64,000 nucleotides of DNA. It comes from Micractinium sp. NFX-FRZ. Taxonomy: Eukaryota > Chlorophyta > Trebouxiophyceae > Chlorellales > Chlorellaceae. How positions within the stretch are numbered: position 1 is the first letter of the stretch; every line of letters begins with the position of its first letter. Positions 53,324-64,000 of this stretch are shown here, piece after piece. The notes below the pieces were generated by a model, which was given only the letters and a program-made list of their open reading frames with translations, searched no databases and had not been told where the DNA came from. The DNA lies in assembly GCA_029339195.1 (NCBI GenBank), contig JAPTJF010000287.1, positions 17,250-81,249 of the forward strand, written 5' to 3'. The position numbers and the translations under genes were made by a program.

Positions 53324-56300
53324 TTACTTGCTGACGCTGACGACAGCAACCCGTGGCGAGCTGTTCTTGCGAGAGGTGCCCCCCTCTTCCAAGCTCTCCG
53401 TCAGGTGGCCATTTGTGCTGCCCCCTGGCTGCTTCGCTTGCTGCTTGCCAAAGCAGGGCAGGCAACCTCTGAGCCCCTTCTTAGGCTGCCCCACCTGCAG
53501 CCCGTCTGCCGCCAGGGCATTTGCTGCACGCTGCGTCGCCGTCACACGCTCCTTCTTCTTGCCCTCGGGGAGCATGCTGCGCGGGAGGGCAGCGGGCACA
53601 GCAGGGGCGGTGTCAGCAACAGTAGCAGGTGGGCCGGGCGCGGGGGAAAGCAGGCGGAGGAATGACACGCGTGCACTCGGTGCACTGCTGTCATGGCACC
53701 GGCAGCGAGCGCCCAGCCGCAGAGTGCCAGGTGGCACACGCCTGGCGGCTGCGGCCCTCGTGGCGAGGCAAGAGCTTGGGGGGCGCGCTGCCCTGTGCGG
53801 GGTGACCACAGCAGGCCTCAGCAGGCTCACGAACCGGCCAAGGTGACCACCGCGTGGCTCAGCATGCTCACCGTGAGATAAACTTGACCAGCAGGTTGAG
53901 TGGGATGGAGCCGGCGCCAATGGCGATGGCAATCACCCACTCCAGCCCGCTCTGCCGCTCCACCTTGAACACGCCGCCCAGCAGGAACATGAGGATGACC
54001 TGCGGAGGAGGGGGAGGCGGGGGGGCACGGTGCCAGCTCAGCCTTCGTGTCCAAAGCAACAGGGCCGTGATGTGCCGTGCCAAATGCTGCGGGGTGGAGA
54101 GAGGGGAATAGCACGCTGCCAGTGCAGCTCAGAGTGTCCAGGGCAACAGGTCACAGACGGGCCGTGACGTGCCGTGCCACATGCTGCGGGCAGTACTGCC
54201 CCAGCGACCTGCCTTCCCTTCCCCGCCTTCAGTCGCTGTGAGCAGCACAGGCTCCCATCTGCACAGCACGCAAACTGCCTCAGCAACCCTCAACTCGCCT
54301 GGAAGCCGCAGATGAGCACCCAGACCACCCAGAAGATGTGGGAGGCAAAGATGCCGGCAAAGATGTTGTACTCGTTCTCAATCTTGCGCGCATTCAGCAT
54401 GTTGGCCATCTGCAAAGGCGGGGGGGAGGGGCGCGGCTTGCGAGCGTTCATACAGGATGCCGGGACTACGGAAAAGGTGCGATGATTCTGTTCCTTTGCG
54501 CGCGCTCAGGATGTGGGCGATCAAGGCGGGCAAGGGCGCGGTGAGGGGAGGGGAGGAGTGGCGTGAGTGCGGGAGGGGCAGCCGGCCGCCGGCGCTGCAT
54601 GCCGCACGCATGCACGGAGGCTGGCAGGCAGGTGCGAGGCGCCGAGCCAAGGGGGCGTGCTGCGTGTGCTGTGCTGACCTGGCACCAGATGAACGTGTTG
54701 AACACCATGCTGTTGGTTTTCTTCTGGGCGTCCTCCCGGGCGTGCTCATAGTCCTTGTCCACCTGCATCAGGGGGGTTGGGGGGTGGGAGAACAGACCGA
54801 GGAAGGCAGCAAGTGGGTGGGGTGCGGATGGGTAGGGTGGGTGGGTGGGGTGGAGGAGGCGGACCGGGGAAGGCGGCAGGCAGGTGAAGCAGGTAGGCAG
54901 AGCGCAGACCAAGGGGCAGGGGTGTGGCCGTGGACTGGGCGGGACGACCGGGCCTGCTGCCAGCCTCGTGCAGCCGAGCTCCACGCAGTTGCAGCCCCCC
55001 ATTCACACACCTCACATCCCTTCAATCAATAACTTTGAACTGAAACCGCAAAAGAAAGAAAACACTCCCTCCCACCTGCGAGTAATAGTCATCAATTGCA
55101 TCGTAACGGCAGTTGGTGGTGCCCTCCGGGCACAGCGCGTCGCGCTCCGGCTCGTCAATGCTGCAGCTGCCATCCACGCCCAGCACGCACACTGGCGCCT
55201 CGCCTGCACACACACGGTGGTGGTGGGGGTGGTAGGGTCGTGGGGCGCCGGAGGGCGCCTAGTAAGCGCGCAGGTCGGGCTGGCAGGTCGGGCGCAGCAG
55301 GTCTGGGCGGAATGCAGACCAGGTCGTGCTCAGTGCGGGAGCAGAGGGCCGTGCGCGCCGTGCCGTGCCTGGTTGCAGGCATGGCCCCTGGGCACTGCCG
55401 CGCAACCCAGCCAGCCAGGCCCTTGCCGGCTCCCCACACCGCCCACCACCAGTGCCCTGGCGGGCGCCCCTCCGCACACACACACACACAGACAGCCACA
55501 CACAGACACACAGACGCATGCAGATGCAGAACACAGACACACACAGACAGCCACATACAGGCACATACAGGCACACACACGCACACACGCACCGGGCAGA
55601 TAGTAGGTGCTGCAGTCTGTTGGGCCGCCGCCGGTGACGCCGGGGGTGCAGCAGAAGCCGGGGACGGTGTTTGCCTGGAAGTAGTCGCACTGGGAGGGGA
55701 GCTTGAAGGCGTCCAGCTGGGCGGGCATGCCGTAGAAAATGAGGAAGAGCCAGAAGCACTGCGGGCCAGGAGGGGGGGCAGGCGGGGGAGGGAGGGAGGG
55801 AGGGGTGCGGCAGGTGAGGAGGGCCAGCGCTGCAGAGCGGGAGGGTGGGTGGGAAGGATACAGAAGGAAACACACTAGAGAGGTACAGTCGGAAGCGGGG
55901 GGTGACGACGCGCTATGCGTGCAGCACAATCGTGCTGCTGCAGCGCTGCGACTAGGTGGTAGTAGTGGCGCTACGGCCTGGCAGAAGCCCTGCCAACATT
56001 GCTGCTGCAGCCCTGTAACCAGTAGTGGCAGCCCTGTAGGTGGCTGGCCCACCTGGTAGAAGCCCTGGGTGAAGATGAAGCGCCACATGTACTTGGAGAT
56101 GAGGGGCTCGTCGCGGCCGTGGGGCTGGGCGTCCAGCAGGTCGGGGGTGGGGGCCTCCGTGGCCAGGGCTGCAACGTGGGCAGGGAGGAGGGAGGCGGAG
56201 AGGGAGGTGAGGTTGAGGTAGATGTAGAGAGGAGGAGGGGAGAGGAGCGGGGCAGGAAGCAGGCGAAAAGTATGGTGCTCACCCAGCGTCGCCTACAACA

Positions 56301-59300
56301 GACGCTGCCTACATGTCGACCCACAGATCAAAGCAGTAAGTGCTCACCCAGGGCGGCCAGCGAGTCCATGATGAGGTTGACCCACAGCAGCTGCAGCACG
56401 TTGAGCGGCGTCTCCCCGCTGGTCACAGCAGCGATGAAGGCGATGATGAGGGCAACCAGGTTGATGGTGAGCTGCAGGGGGGAGGGTGGGGGGCGGGTCG
56501 GGGGGGAGGAGAGATGGGAGGGAGGGGCAAGGGTAAGGTGTGGAAGAGGGAGGGCAGAGGTGGGGTGCGCTGGCGTCCGAGAAGCTAGCGCTGCCATGGC
56601 ATGCGCCACCATCACGTCAGCAGAGTCTTGAACGCAGCAGCAGCAGCAGCAGCGGTCACGGCCCAGCAGCGGCAGCGATCGACAGCACAACCAGCCCACG
56701 CACCTGGAACTCCAGAAACTTCCTGCCAAAGGGGGAGCGTGGGGGGTGGTGCAGCGGGGTTGTGGGAGGGCAGATGTGTCAGTGACAAGTGCACGGGCTC
56801 TGGCCCACAGGGGCAGGGGGCGGGAGGAGCGGCAGGCACACGGTATGCACACCAGTTCTTCATTCAGCCTTGTCCACAATCGGCCCTGCCCTGCCCTGCC
56901 GCCCTGCCCCACCTGATGTTGGTGAAGACGGAGCGGCCCCAGAGCACTGCCTTGACGATGGATGAGAAGTTATCGTCCATGATGACAATGTCGGCCGCCT
57001 CCTTGGCCACCTCGGTGCCTGCAGGGGAGAGCAGGGAGAGGAGGGGGAGGCGGAGCGTGGTGGGCAGGATGCAGCGGGGCAGAGAAGCTGGAAGCGCCGA
57101 TAGGGGCCAGGCACGAGGTGGTGAACCAACAACCAAAAAGGCAAAAGGAGGCGAGGTGTATGCGGGACGGGCGGGCACAGGGAAGCGGAGCAGGCACCGC
57201 GGGCTGGCTGACCTCCCTCCTCGTCTGCCTCCCCTCCCCTCCTCCACAGCCTGCCCTCCCGGTCCCAAATCCCCTCCCCACACGGGCAGCCCATCCCCCA
57301 CGGACCTGCAATGCCCATGGCCAGGCCCACGTCCGACTCCTTGAGCGCGGGTGCGTCGTTGGTGCCGTCCCCCGTCACCGCCACCACCTCTCCAATCTTC
57401 TTCAGCGTCTGCACCAGGATGTACTTGTCCTTGGGGGAGGAGCGGGCCAGCACCTGGGGGGGGAGGCAAGAGGGTGGGAAGGTGCTGAAGGTGCTTGCGG
57501 TGGGTTTGAGCTGCCTGCGAGGGCCCAGCCGCCACCCAGCCATGCCTCACCACCTAATCAGATGAGGCAGCCAGCCAGCCAGCCAGCGAACCAGCGGGCA
57601 GGCCCCGCAACAGCTGCCCAGCCAGGGGCATGGGACACAACGGAACATGAACACACAAACAAAGGGCGCACCTGCAGCCTGGGCAGCAGCGGGATCAGCT
57701 CCTCCTCGGACATGCGCCGGAAGTCGGGGCCCTCAAGCGCAATGCCTCCCTCTGCACACAAACACATGCAATGCAAAGGGGTGAGGAGTACAACGGCTTC
57801 GAGCCAGTGGCGCCAGCGGAAGCAAGGCCAGGGGCAGAGATGCCCAGGAGAGGAGGGCAGGAGAGCAGCAGCACAGGTCTGCTTGAACGCCGCTGCTTAA
57901 CAGGCCGGTTGTAGCAGCATGCCCGTCGACGTGCACCCTCCGCCCCACCTCTGCGCCTCCCGCCACCACGCTGCTCACCCGTCAGGATACCGCACTCGCG
58001 GGCAATGTGGCGCGCCGTGTGGATGTTGTCACCCGTCACCATGCGCACGTGGATGCCGGCCTTCTGGCAGGTGGCCACGGCGGCGGGCACCTCCTTGCGC
58101 ACAGGGTCCTGCGGGCAATCGACGGGTTTGACTCGTATTTAGTAGCACAGTGGTGAGTACGGAGGGCGAGTGTGTAGGGAGTGCACAGGCGGAGGGCGAG
58201 GGAGAGGGCACACGTAAGGGCAGGGTGCCCGCTCCCCTGTTCAGGCCCCAAGGAACCGCTCGCCACCACAACCACACCCCCACATTCTCCCTGCCAGGCC
58301 ACCCTCCCTCCAAAAGCCCACCTTGATGCCCACGATGCACAGCATGGTCAGGTTCTCCTCGTGGGGCTTGCTGAAAAAGTCGTCGGGGCGGGAGGGGTCG
58401 GCCTCGGGGAAGTCTGTGTAGGCCAGGCACAGGGTGCGCAGGCCGGTGGATGCCATTTCGGTCACAGTCTGCAGCAGCTCCTCACGCTTGGCCTGCAGAA
58501 ATGTGATTCATGTTACGTGATTTTTGCCTTCTTGAGTAGAAAAAGAGGGCGTGAGATGTGCAGAGAAGCGTGTTGCTGTGCTCTGGCAGGAGAGCGGAAG
58601 AGCATGGGGCGGGCGCAGATTACGCTGCCGGCTGAGTGCACAATCACTGCCCCGTGTTGGTACCAGCACCCCCGTCCTCTCACCCCACACACAGCCATGA
58701 TCCCCCCCAGCCAATCAATTTACCAACCAACAGGGGAGAGCAGCGCACCTCAGTCATGGGCACCGACTGGCCAGAGGCGTCCACCATCGCCTCGCAGCGC
58801 GTGAGCACCATCTCGGCAGCGCCCTTGTTGTACAGCCGCAGCACGCCGTTGCGGCGCACCAGGACGGAGGCCATCTTGCGCTCGGATGAGAAGCCGTACA
58901 CCTCTGCGGGTGGGGTGGGGCGGAGGGAGCGTTTCGGGGCAGGCACTTGGTCAGCAGCAGGGGCAGGGGCAGGGTGCGGGAGCGTGCGGGCACGGCACAA
59001 CGGCCTGAGGCGTAGCTTGAGGCCTGGCTCTCTCACCACTCATGCTGTCACGCTCGTTGGCATGAGCCCTGCCCCCCAGGACTCCACAGCACGCCCCGCC
59101 CCTCCACAGCCGCCCGCCCACGCCCACCCACGCACCCACGGTCTGCGCGTGGTTTAAGTCGCGCAGTGTGCGGTAGTCCTGCCCCCAGCCGCGCGTCATC
59201 ACCAGCAGGGCGCACTCGGTGCGGTTGCCCACAAAGTCGAGCTTGCCAGCCTCGTCCTCAACAAGAAAGGCCTGCAGGGCGGAGAGAGCCAAGGGCAGGG

Positions 59301-62300
59301 GGAGAAGGTGTCAGGGAGGGGTTGTAGGGAGGGGGTGCGACATTGGGCGGAGGTGTCGGGACAGGGGTGCTAGGGGGGCGGCACAAATTGAGGCCTGCCT
59401 GCTCCTCCGACAGGGAGGCCGGCAAGGGGGCGGGAGTACAACACATTTGAGTGAAGGTGTCGGGAAGCTTGTGTTAAGGGGAGGGCGGCACAGCTTTGAA
59501 GCACAAAGTGGCGCACAAAACCAAAGCTTGCCACACCAACCCTTGCCCGCACGTGCGCACGTCCTCACACCCTCCCGCCCACTCCCCACCCCTCGCACCC
59601 CAGCAGACCACACACCTTGGAGTTGAGGGCAGCGTTGAGCACAATCTCCTCGCCCGCCCCTGCCGGCAGCGCCTCCAGCGCCGGCACCTCGCCGTAGGCC
59701 TGCCCACAGAAGTAGCCGCGCACGACGGTCATGCGGTTCTCTGTCAGGGTGCCCGTCTTGTCTGAGCAGATGGCGGTGGCGCCACCCTGCTCATGAGAGA
59801 GAGGAAGGGAGGGATGGAGGGAGGGGCAAGGTGGCGAGGTTGGCAGGGCGGTGGAGGGCGGAGGGTGCGGGAGCTAGCGGGGGTAATTGGCCGCTGCCCA
59901 CAAGGGCGGCTGCCGCCCCTCGCGATCTTGACTGGCAGGCATTCTGCAGATGTCCTGCAGGCTGCCGCAGGCCACCCAGCACTCGTAGCATAGCATAGCA
60001 TGGCATAGCATAGCACAGCATAGCATGGCATGGCATAGCATGGCATGGCATAGCATAGCACAGCATAGCGTGGCATAGCATGGCATGACCCCGGGGGGCT
60101 CACCACGGCTGCACAGGCCAGGCCGCCCTTAGGCAGGCCGCCACACTGCTACTACTCGTGGCCTGGCATAGCATGAACTGAGCAAACCCTCCAGAGGAGC
60201 CCAGCGCACGCACCATGGTTTCGCAGGCCGCCATGACGCGCACAAAGTTGTTGTCCTTCATCATCTTCTTCATGGAGTAGGCCAGGGAGATGGTGACAGC
60301 CAGGGGCAGGCCCTCAGGCACGGCCACCACCTGCAGGCGAGGTGCGGAGGGGGGTGGTTGGGAGGGGCAGGGGCAGGTGAGGAAGCTGTCGGGGGCGAAA
60401 CGTGAGCAAGTGCAGCGCAGCGCAGGGCAGGGCGTGCAGGAGGGCGGTGCAGCGGCGGCGGCGGCCCCGCCACCCATGGTGCAGGGAACGGGTCCCCTTG
60501 GGTCGGCAGTCGCATGCCCGCCAGCCTGTGCTGCTCTACCCAAGTTGCTACAGAAAACATTTAAATCAAAGTCTGAATCTTTTTTGACAGTTTTTACTTT
60601 TTTGTTTTGCTCACCAGGATGGTGACAGCAAAGATGAAGAACTCCAGCGGGCCCTCTGCGAACTTGGACATGGGGAAGCCCTGCTCCTCGATGCACCAGC
60701 TGCAGGGGGGGGGGGCAAACAGGGAAGCGCTCGTGTGAACGAGGGAGGGGCGCGCTGGTTGACATCGCAGCGTTTGCCAGAAAGGAGGGTGAGGGCTTAT
60801 ATGAGTCAATGTTGCGTCACGCGTGGGTGTGCATGCGTGGTGCCGGGGAGGGGCTTTAGGACGGGGCGGTGGGGCGGTGCGAGAGTGCAGGGCTGGGGTG
60901 CAGGGGTGCAGGGGCGGGGTGCTGGGGCCATGCCCGCCGGAGGCACGGTGGGAGGTGGCACTAACAGTGGGCTGGGGACCAGGGCTCTTATGTCATGGTG
61001 CAGTAAGATTCCATGGTGCTGACGCGAGAGTGATGGAATCTTTTCGGGCCATGACGCTGGCATCTTGGAGCCATGCCGGAAGCTGCGCTGAAGCTGGCTC
61101 CGTCTGTCAACTTGAACCTGGCTCCGTCTGTCAACTTGAACCTGTCTGTCAACTTGAACCCTGGTGCAGCAAGCCCGGTGCCGCCCCGCTGCCATGCCCT
61201 GCCACAACCGCACCTCACCCTCCCCGCCCACCAACCAGAGGAGCTCACCCTTCCCCACCACCTTAGTCACCACCCACCCACCCACCCATGCATTCATTCA
61301 ATTAGTGCCCTGTCCCCCTCCCTACCACCACCACCCACCGGATAAGCAGCACGCAGAAGCAGATGACGGCGACGACAAAGCCCAGCTTGCCAATGGCGGT
61401 GGCCAGCCAGCCCAGCTTCTCCTGCAGCGGCGTGTCCACCGCCTCCCCCACCACCAGCGCCATAGTGCGCCCCCACTCGCTGTTCTCGCCCACAGCCAGC
61501 ACAAGCATACGCCCGCTGCCCTCGGTGACCTGGACGGGCGAGGGAAGATGGGTGGAGGGCGCGGGATTGGGTGAGGGTGGGGCGCAGAGAGTGGTTGCGG
61601 AGGGAGGAGGCCGGTATGAGTGGAGGGTGCGGCGGGTGGAGGGTGAGGCACGGAGAGTGATTGAGAGGGAGGAGGGCTGCCAGCGTGCCTGCACGCCGCT
61701 GCCTGTAGCTGGATCTGTCCCCAAACAGGGCCTGCCTTGCCCTCGCGATGGATGGGCACCCTGCCACGCATCATCGTCAGACTGTGTAGGCAGCAACGCG
61801 GCACCGCTGATGCAGGAGCGTCCCACCAGCCACACGCTCTCTCTCCCCCCCTCCCACCCGCCGCTGCGCCGATGCAGGCGCTCCACAGGCTGCAACAGCC
61901 CACCTGCGTGCCGGAGCGGACCCACGGCTCCTTGGGCTCAGGCCCCTTCTTCACCGGGTCGCTCTCCCCCGTCAGGGACGCCTCATCCACCACCATGCCG
62001 TGCACCTGCGGGGAGGGAAACAACGTGGGCGGCAGGAATGATGGATCAACATGGCGCGGTGCCGGCAGCATGGCGTGTGCTGCCAGCAGTAGCGACCAGC
62101 TCACGGTTTTGGAAACCCGCCGCCCTCCCCACCCAGCGCCTCACGCTGTACTTCTGTTTGCACCTCAGCAGCGCAGCCTTCAACAACGTCCTCAACCGAC
62201 CGTGCCCAGCGGCATCACGTCCACCTCTCATCCTTTCCAACCCCCGGGCCCTGTGGAATGCTACCCAGCCGGCCCCGTGGAATGCTACACCGCCGGCCCC

Positions 62301-63749
62301 GTGGAATGCTACACCGCCGCCCCCCTGCTCACCTCTGTGACGTATCCGTCGGCGATGATGCGGTCCCCCGTGTCCAGCAGCATCACGTCTCCCACCACCA
62401 CATCGGTGTTGGGGATGGTGAGCTGCTGGCCGGCACGGATCACCTTGACCTCAATAATGTCCTTCTGGGCATTCAGCTTCTGGAACTGCCTGCAGCAGGG
62501 CGGTGGTGGGTATGGGCGGCAGCACAGTGACACGGGGGTGGGCATGCTGTGGGCAGGCATGGGTGGGGCTTGAGGAGCTGCCACTGAACCACGCTGAGCG
62601 GCCGCAGAGCACAGTGCATCAGGCACAGCAGCAGCAGCAGCAGCAGTGGTGGCCACTGGACAACCACGGGGCAAGAGTGACGGGAAAGTAGCGCCCATGC
62701 CTCCTCACGACACCACACGCGACCTCTTGCCAGCCCAGCCTAAACGCACCTGCTCACACCACGGCACACTCACACCCACACCCACACCACGCTGCCTTCC
62801 CGCCCCCTCCCCACACGCGCCTGTCCTTGTTCCAGTCGTTGAAGGCGCCCACCAGCGACACCACCAGCACCGCCACCCAGATCGCCACGCCCTCCGTCCA
62901 CGCGCTGTCCGCCCGCTCTGCTGGCACCGCCACGCCCAGCACAGTCGACACCTGCACACGTGGCAGCGAAGAGGGGTGTCGGCGGGGCGGGGCGTGGGAG
63001 GTGCATGAGCCCACGTGACGGTGCTCCCGGCAGGGCAGGCAGCCACGCAGGCAGGCGGGGGTGCCTTGGCTCACCAACGCTGCTGCCATGAGCATGATGA
63101 GGGTGGGATCCTTGAGGGCAGCCAGCCACAGCCTGAAGAAGGACTTTGGCGGGATGGCCTTGAAGCGGTTGGCGCCAAACGCCGCCCTGCAGGTGCACGG
63201 CGCACAAGAAGGGGCGTGCTCAAGCTCCCAGTCCTCGGCACCGCCGGTGGTTGAGCAGCCTGCACGAGACGCCAGAAACAAGCTCTCGCGGACGAGTGCT
63301 GCCGCCTTCTTCTCAGCCCTCAGCAGCAAGAGGAGCAGCAAGCCAATGCAGGCGTGGACATGCTCGCCGGCGACTGCCGCACGCAGAAGCCCGCGCGGGG
63401 CAGCTAGCCTAGTGTAGCGGCGCCGGTGCAGGCGGCGGCGGCGGCGGCGCGCACCTCCGCGCCTCCAAGTCCGAGCCGTCAGTAGCCGCCGGGTTCACAC
63501 CATCGTGCAGAGAGACCTTCAGTGCCGATGCAACACCTTCCAGGCCACCAAGCTCGCGCCAGCCCTCGTTGTCTTTGTGCTGCAGGCAAGCAGGTAACGC
63601 GTTTGAGCTGGACTGCCTGCTCACGTTACCATTCCGTCCAGCTATTTGAAACCCACCTCATTGACGTCATTCAGGCGGCCAGGCTGCACGCCGAACTGCG
63701 ACGGGGCAGCTGCCCCGCCTTCAAGGTCCGCCGCGCCTGAAGTCCCCAT
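53324..63749 (-). CDS. type IIB P-type Ca2+-ATPase (PMCA/ACA class)
   Basis: ATP-driven Ca2+ export pump. 26 exons (minus), about 1112 aa; first exons 63657-63749, 63455-63579, 63075-63186, last exon 53324-53576. Blocks in order: M1-M2 ([18 protein letters not shown]), [15 protein letters not shown]3, M4 with [22 protein letters not shown] (phosphorylated Asp), [34 protein letters not shown]5-M6 with [19 protein letters not shown] (Ca2+ site N and D), VFNTFIWCQ (M8). Unusual: an 85-residue loop with eight Cys between M7 and M8; a 19-nt microexon at 56704-56722 (RKFLEFQ); a GC-AG intron after 54299 (CAG/GCGAGT), and a possible second after 62821. The N-terminus [13 protein letters not shown] resembles the PMCA start. 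The basic C-tail ([16 protein letters not shown]) could bind calmodulin (inference). No clear calmodulin site was proven. Confidence 0.97.
55475..55590. repeat. (CA)-rich microsatellite in Ca2+-ATPase intron
   Basis: Imperfect CACACAGACA / CATACAGGCA array in the intron between the two exons of the Cys-rich loop. Confidence 0.95.
55978..55995 (-). repeat. ghost copy of Ca2+-ATPase exon 20 tail
   Basis: Minus strand GGCAGGGCTTCTGCCAG repeats the exon end CCCAGGGCTTCTACCAG at 56053, 75 nt downstream in the intron. The donor GT became GC. Confidence 0.6.
59983..60087. repeat. CATAG/CATGG minisatellite in Ca2+-ATPase intron
   Basis: About 20 pentamers of CATAG, CATGG and CACAG type. Confidence 0.95.
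61094..61159. repeat. 24-bp tandem repeat in Ca2+-ATPase intron 7
   Basis: Two perfect 24-mers (61094, 61118) and a truncated 18-mer (61142), each with CTGTCAACTTGAAC. Confidence 0.93.
62249..62320. repeat. 24-bp tandem repeat in Ca2+-ATPase intron 5
   Basis: Three copies (62249, 62273, 62297) built on GTGGAATGCTACACCGCC. Confidence 0.93.
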
Positions 63750-64000
63750 CCTGTTGCAAATTCAAGTACTGAGCCTAAATCTGGGGCTGCTGAATGGCCG
63801 CACGAAGGGTCCAGGCGCAAGCGAAATTCTCAGGCGCCACGCCGCCAGCTCACCGACCAGACACTGTGTCGCGTACCCTATCTATCATTCCCCTGGTCAC
63901 CTTCTTCACCTTCATCACGACATCAAACAGCAGCTGGAGCAGGTGAGGGCCCCACCAGGCAGCCAACTCAAGGCTGCAGCTGCCACCCTGGCCCGCCGGC
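63750..64000 (-). promoter_or_regulatory. 5' flank of the Ca2+-ATPase gene
   Basis: 5' UTR and promoter side of the minus-strand pump gene. No TATA-like element or second gene recognised before the window ends. Confidence 0.4.

Noticed and set aside
59983..60087. Possible structured or CRISPR-like repeat
   Set aside because: Simple pentamer satellite.
1..64000. tRNA or snoRNA genes
   Set aside because: No T-loop consensus with a matching acceptor stem was noticed on reading; a dedicated scan (tRNAscan-type) would be decisive.

Overview
The window is nuclear DNA of a GC-rich green alga, most likely a Chlorella-type trebouxiophyte. It shows dense intron-rich genes (introns mostly 80-400 nt, GT-AG with a few GC-AG), CTG/GCC-biased codons, predicted chloroplast transit peptides, plant-lineage plastid proteins and TGTAA-type poly(A) signals. 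I reconstructed 17 protein genes by joining exons in phase. I found no tRNA, rRNA, CRISPR array or recognisable transposon. One 19-N assembly gap lies in a tandem repeat at 2947-2965.

Layout. 1-3922 (+): 3' part of a GRIP/GDAP1-type golgin. 4231-6318 (-): OS9 ERAD lectin. 6552-9980 (+): HCF244/Ycf39-type PSII assembly factor. 10701-13014 (+): unnamed ER membrane protein ending in KKTA. 13687-14443 (+): proteasome assembly chaperone 4. 15051-17333 (-): plastid protein, tentatively pTAC12/HEMERA-like. 17723-20202 (+): SYP71-type Qc-SNARE. 20695-23157 (+): seipin. 23494-27426 (-): LMBR1-domain protein. 28048-32558 (+): URT1-type terminal uridylyltransferase. 33686-about 34740 (-): unnamed chloroplast membrane protein. 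35231-37081 (+): SpoU/TrmJ-like 2'-O-methyltransferase. 37613-38745 (-): candidate securin/PATRONUS. 39085-46142 (+): CASTOR/POLLUX-family plastid channel. 47452-47849 (-): small basic protein. 48189-52657 (+): FIH-like cupin/JmjC protein. 53324-63749 (-): 26-exon type IIB Ca2+-ATPase.

Strands nearly alternate, so most neighbours are either convergent or divergent pairs with short shared upstream regions. There is no operon logic; the genes are unrelated housekeeping functions, with two loose themes: ER/endomembrane (golgin, OS9, SNARE, seipin, KKTA protein) and plastid (HCF244, pTAC12-like, thylakoid protein, POLLUX-like).

The most interesting signal is not a gene. In at least nine genes an intron contains a decayed second copy of the adjacent exon edge, often with its GT or AG still in place. 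Offsets are commonly near 100 nt. The extreme case is POLLUX intron 14, where the donor junction is present three times and the acceptor junction five times. Other points of note are an FIH-like protein that has lost the HxD metal ligands, a Qc-SNARE with His at the ionic zero layer, a Cys-rich M7-M8 loop in the Ca2+-ATPase, and a candidate algal securin with two D-boxes.
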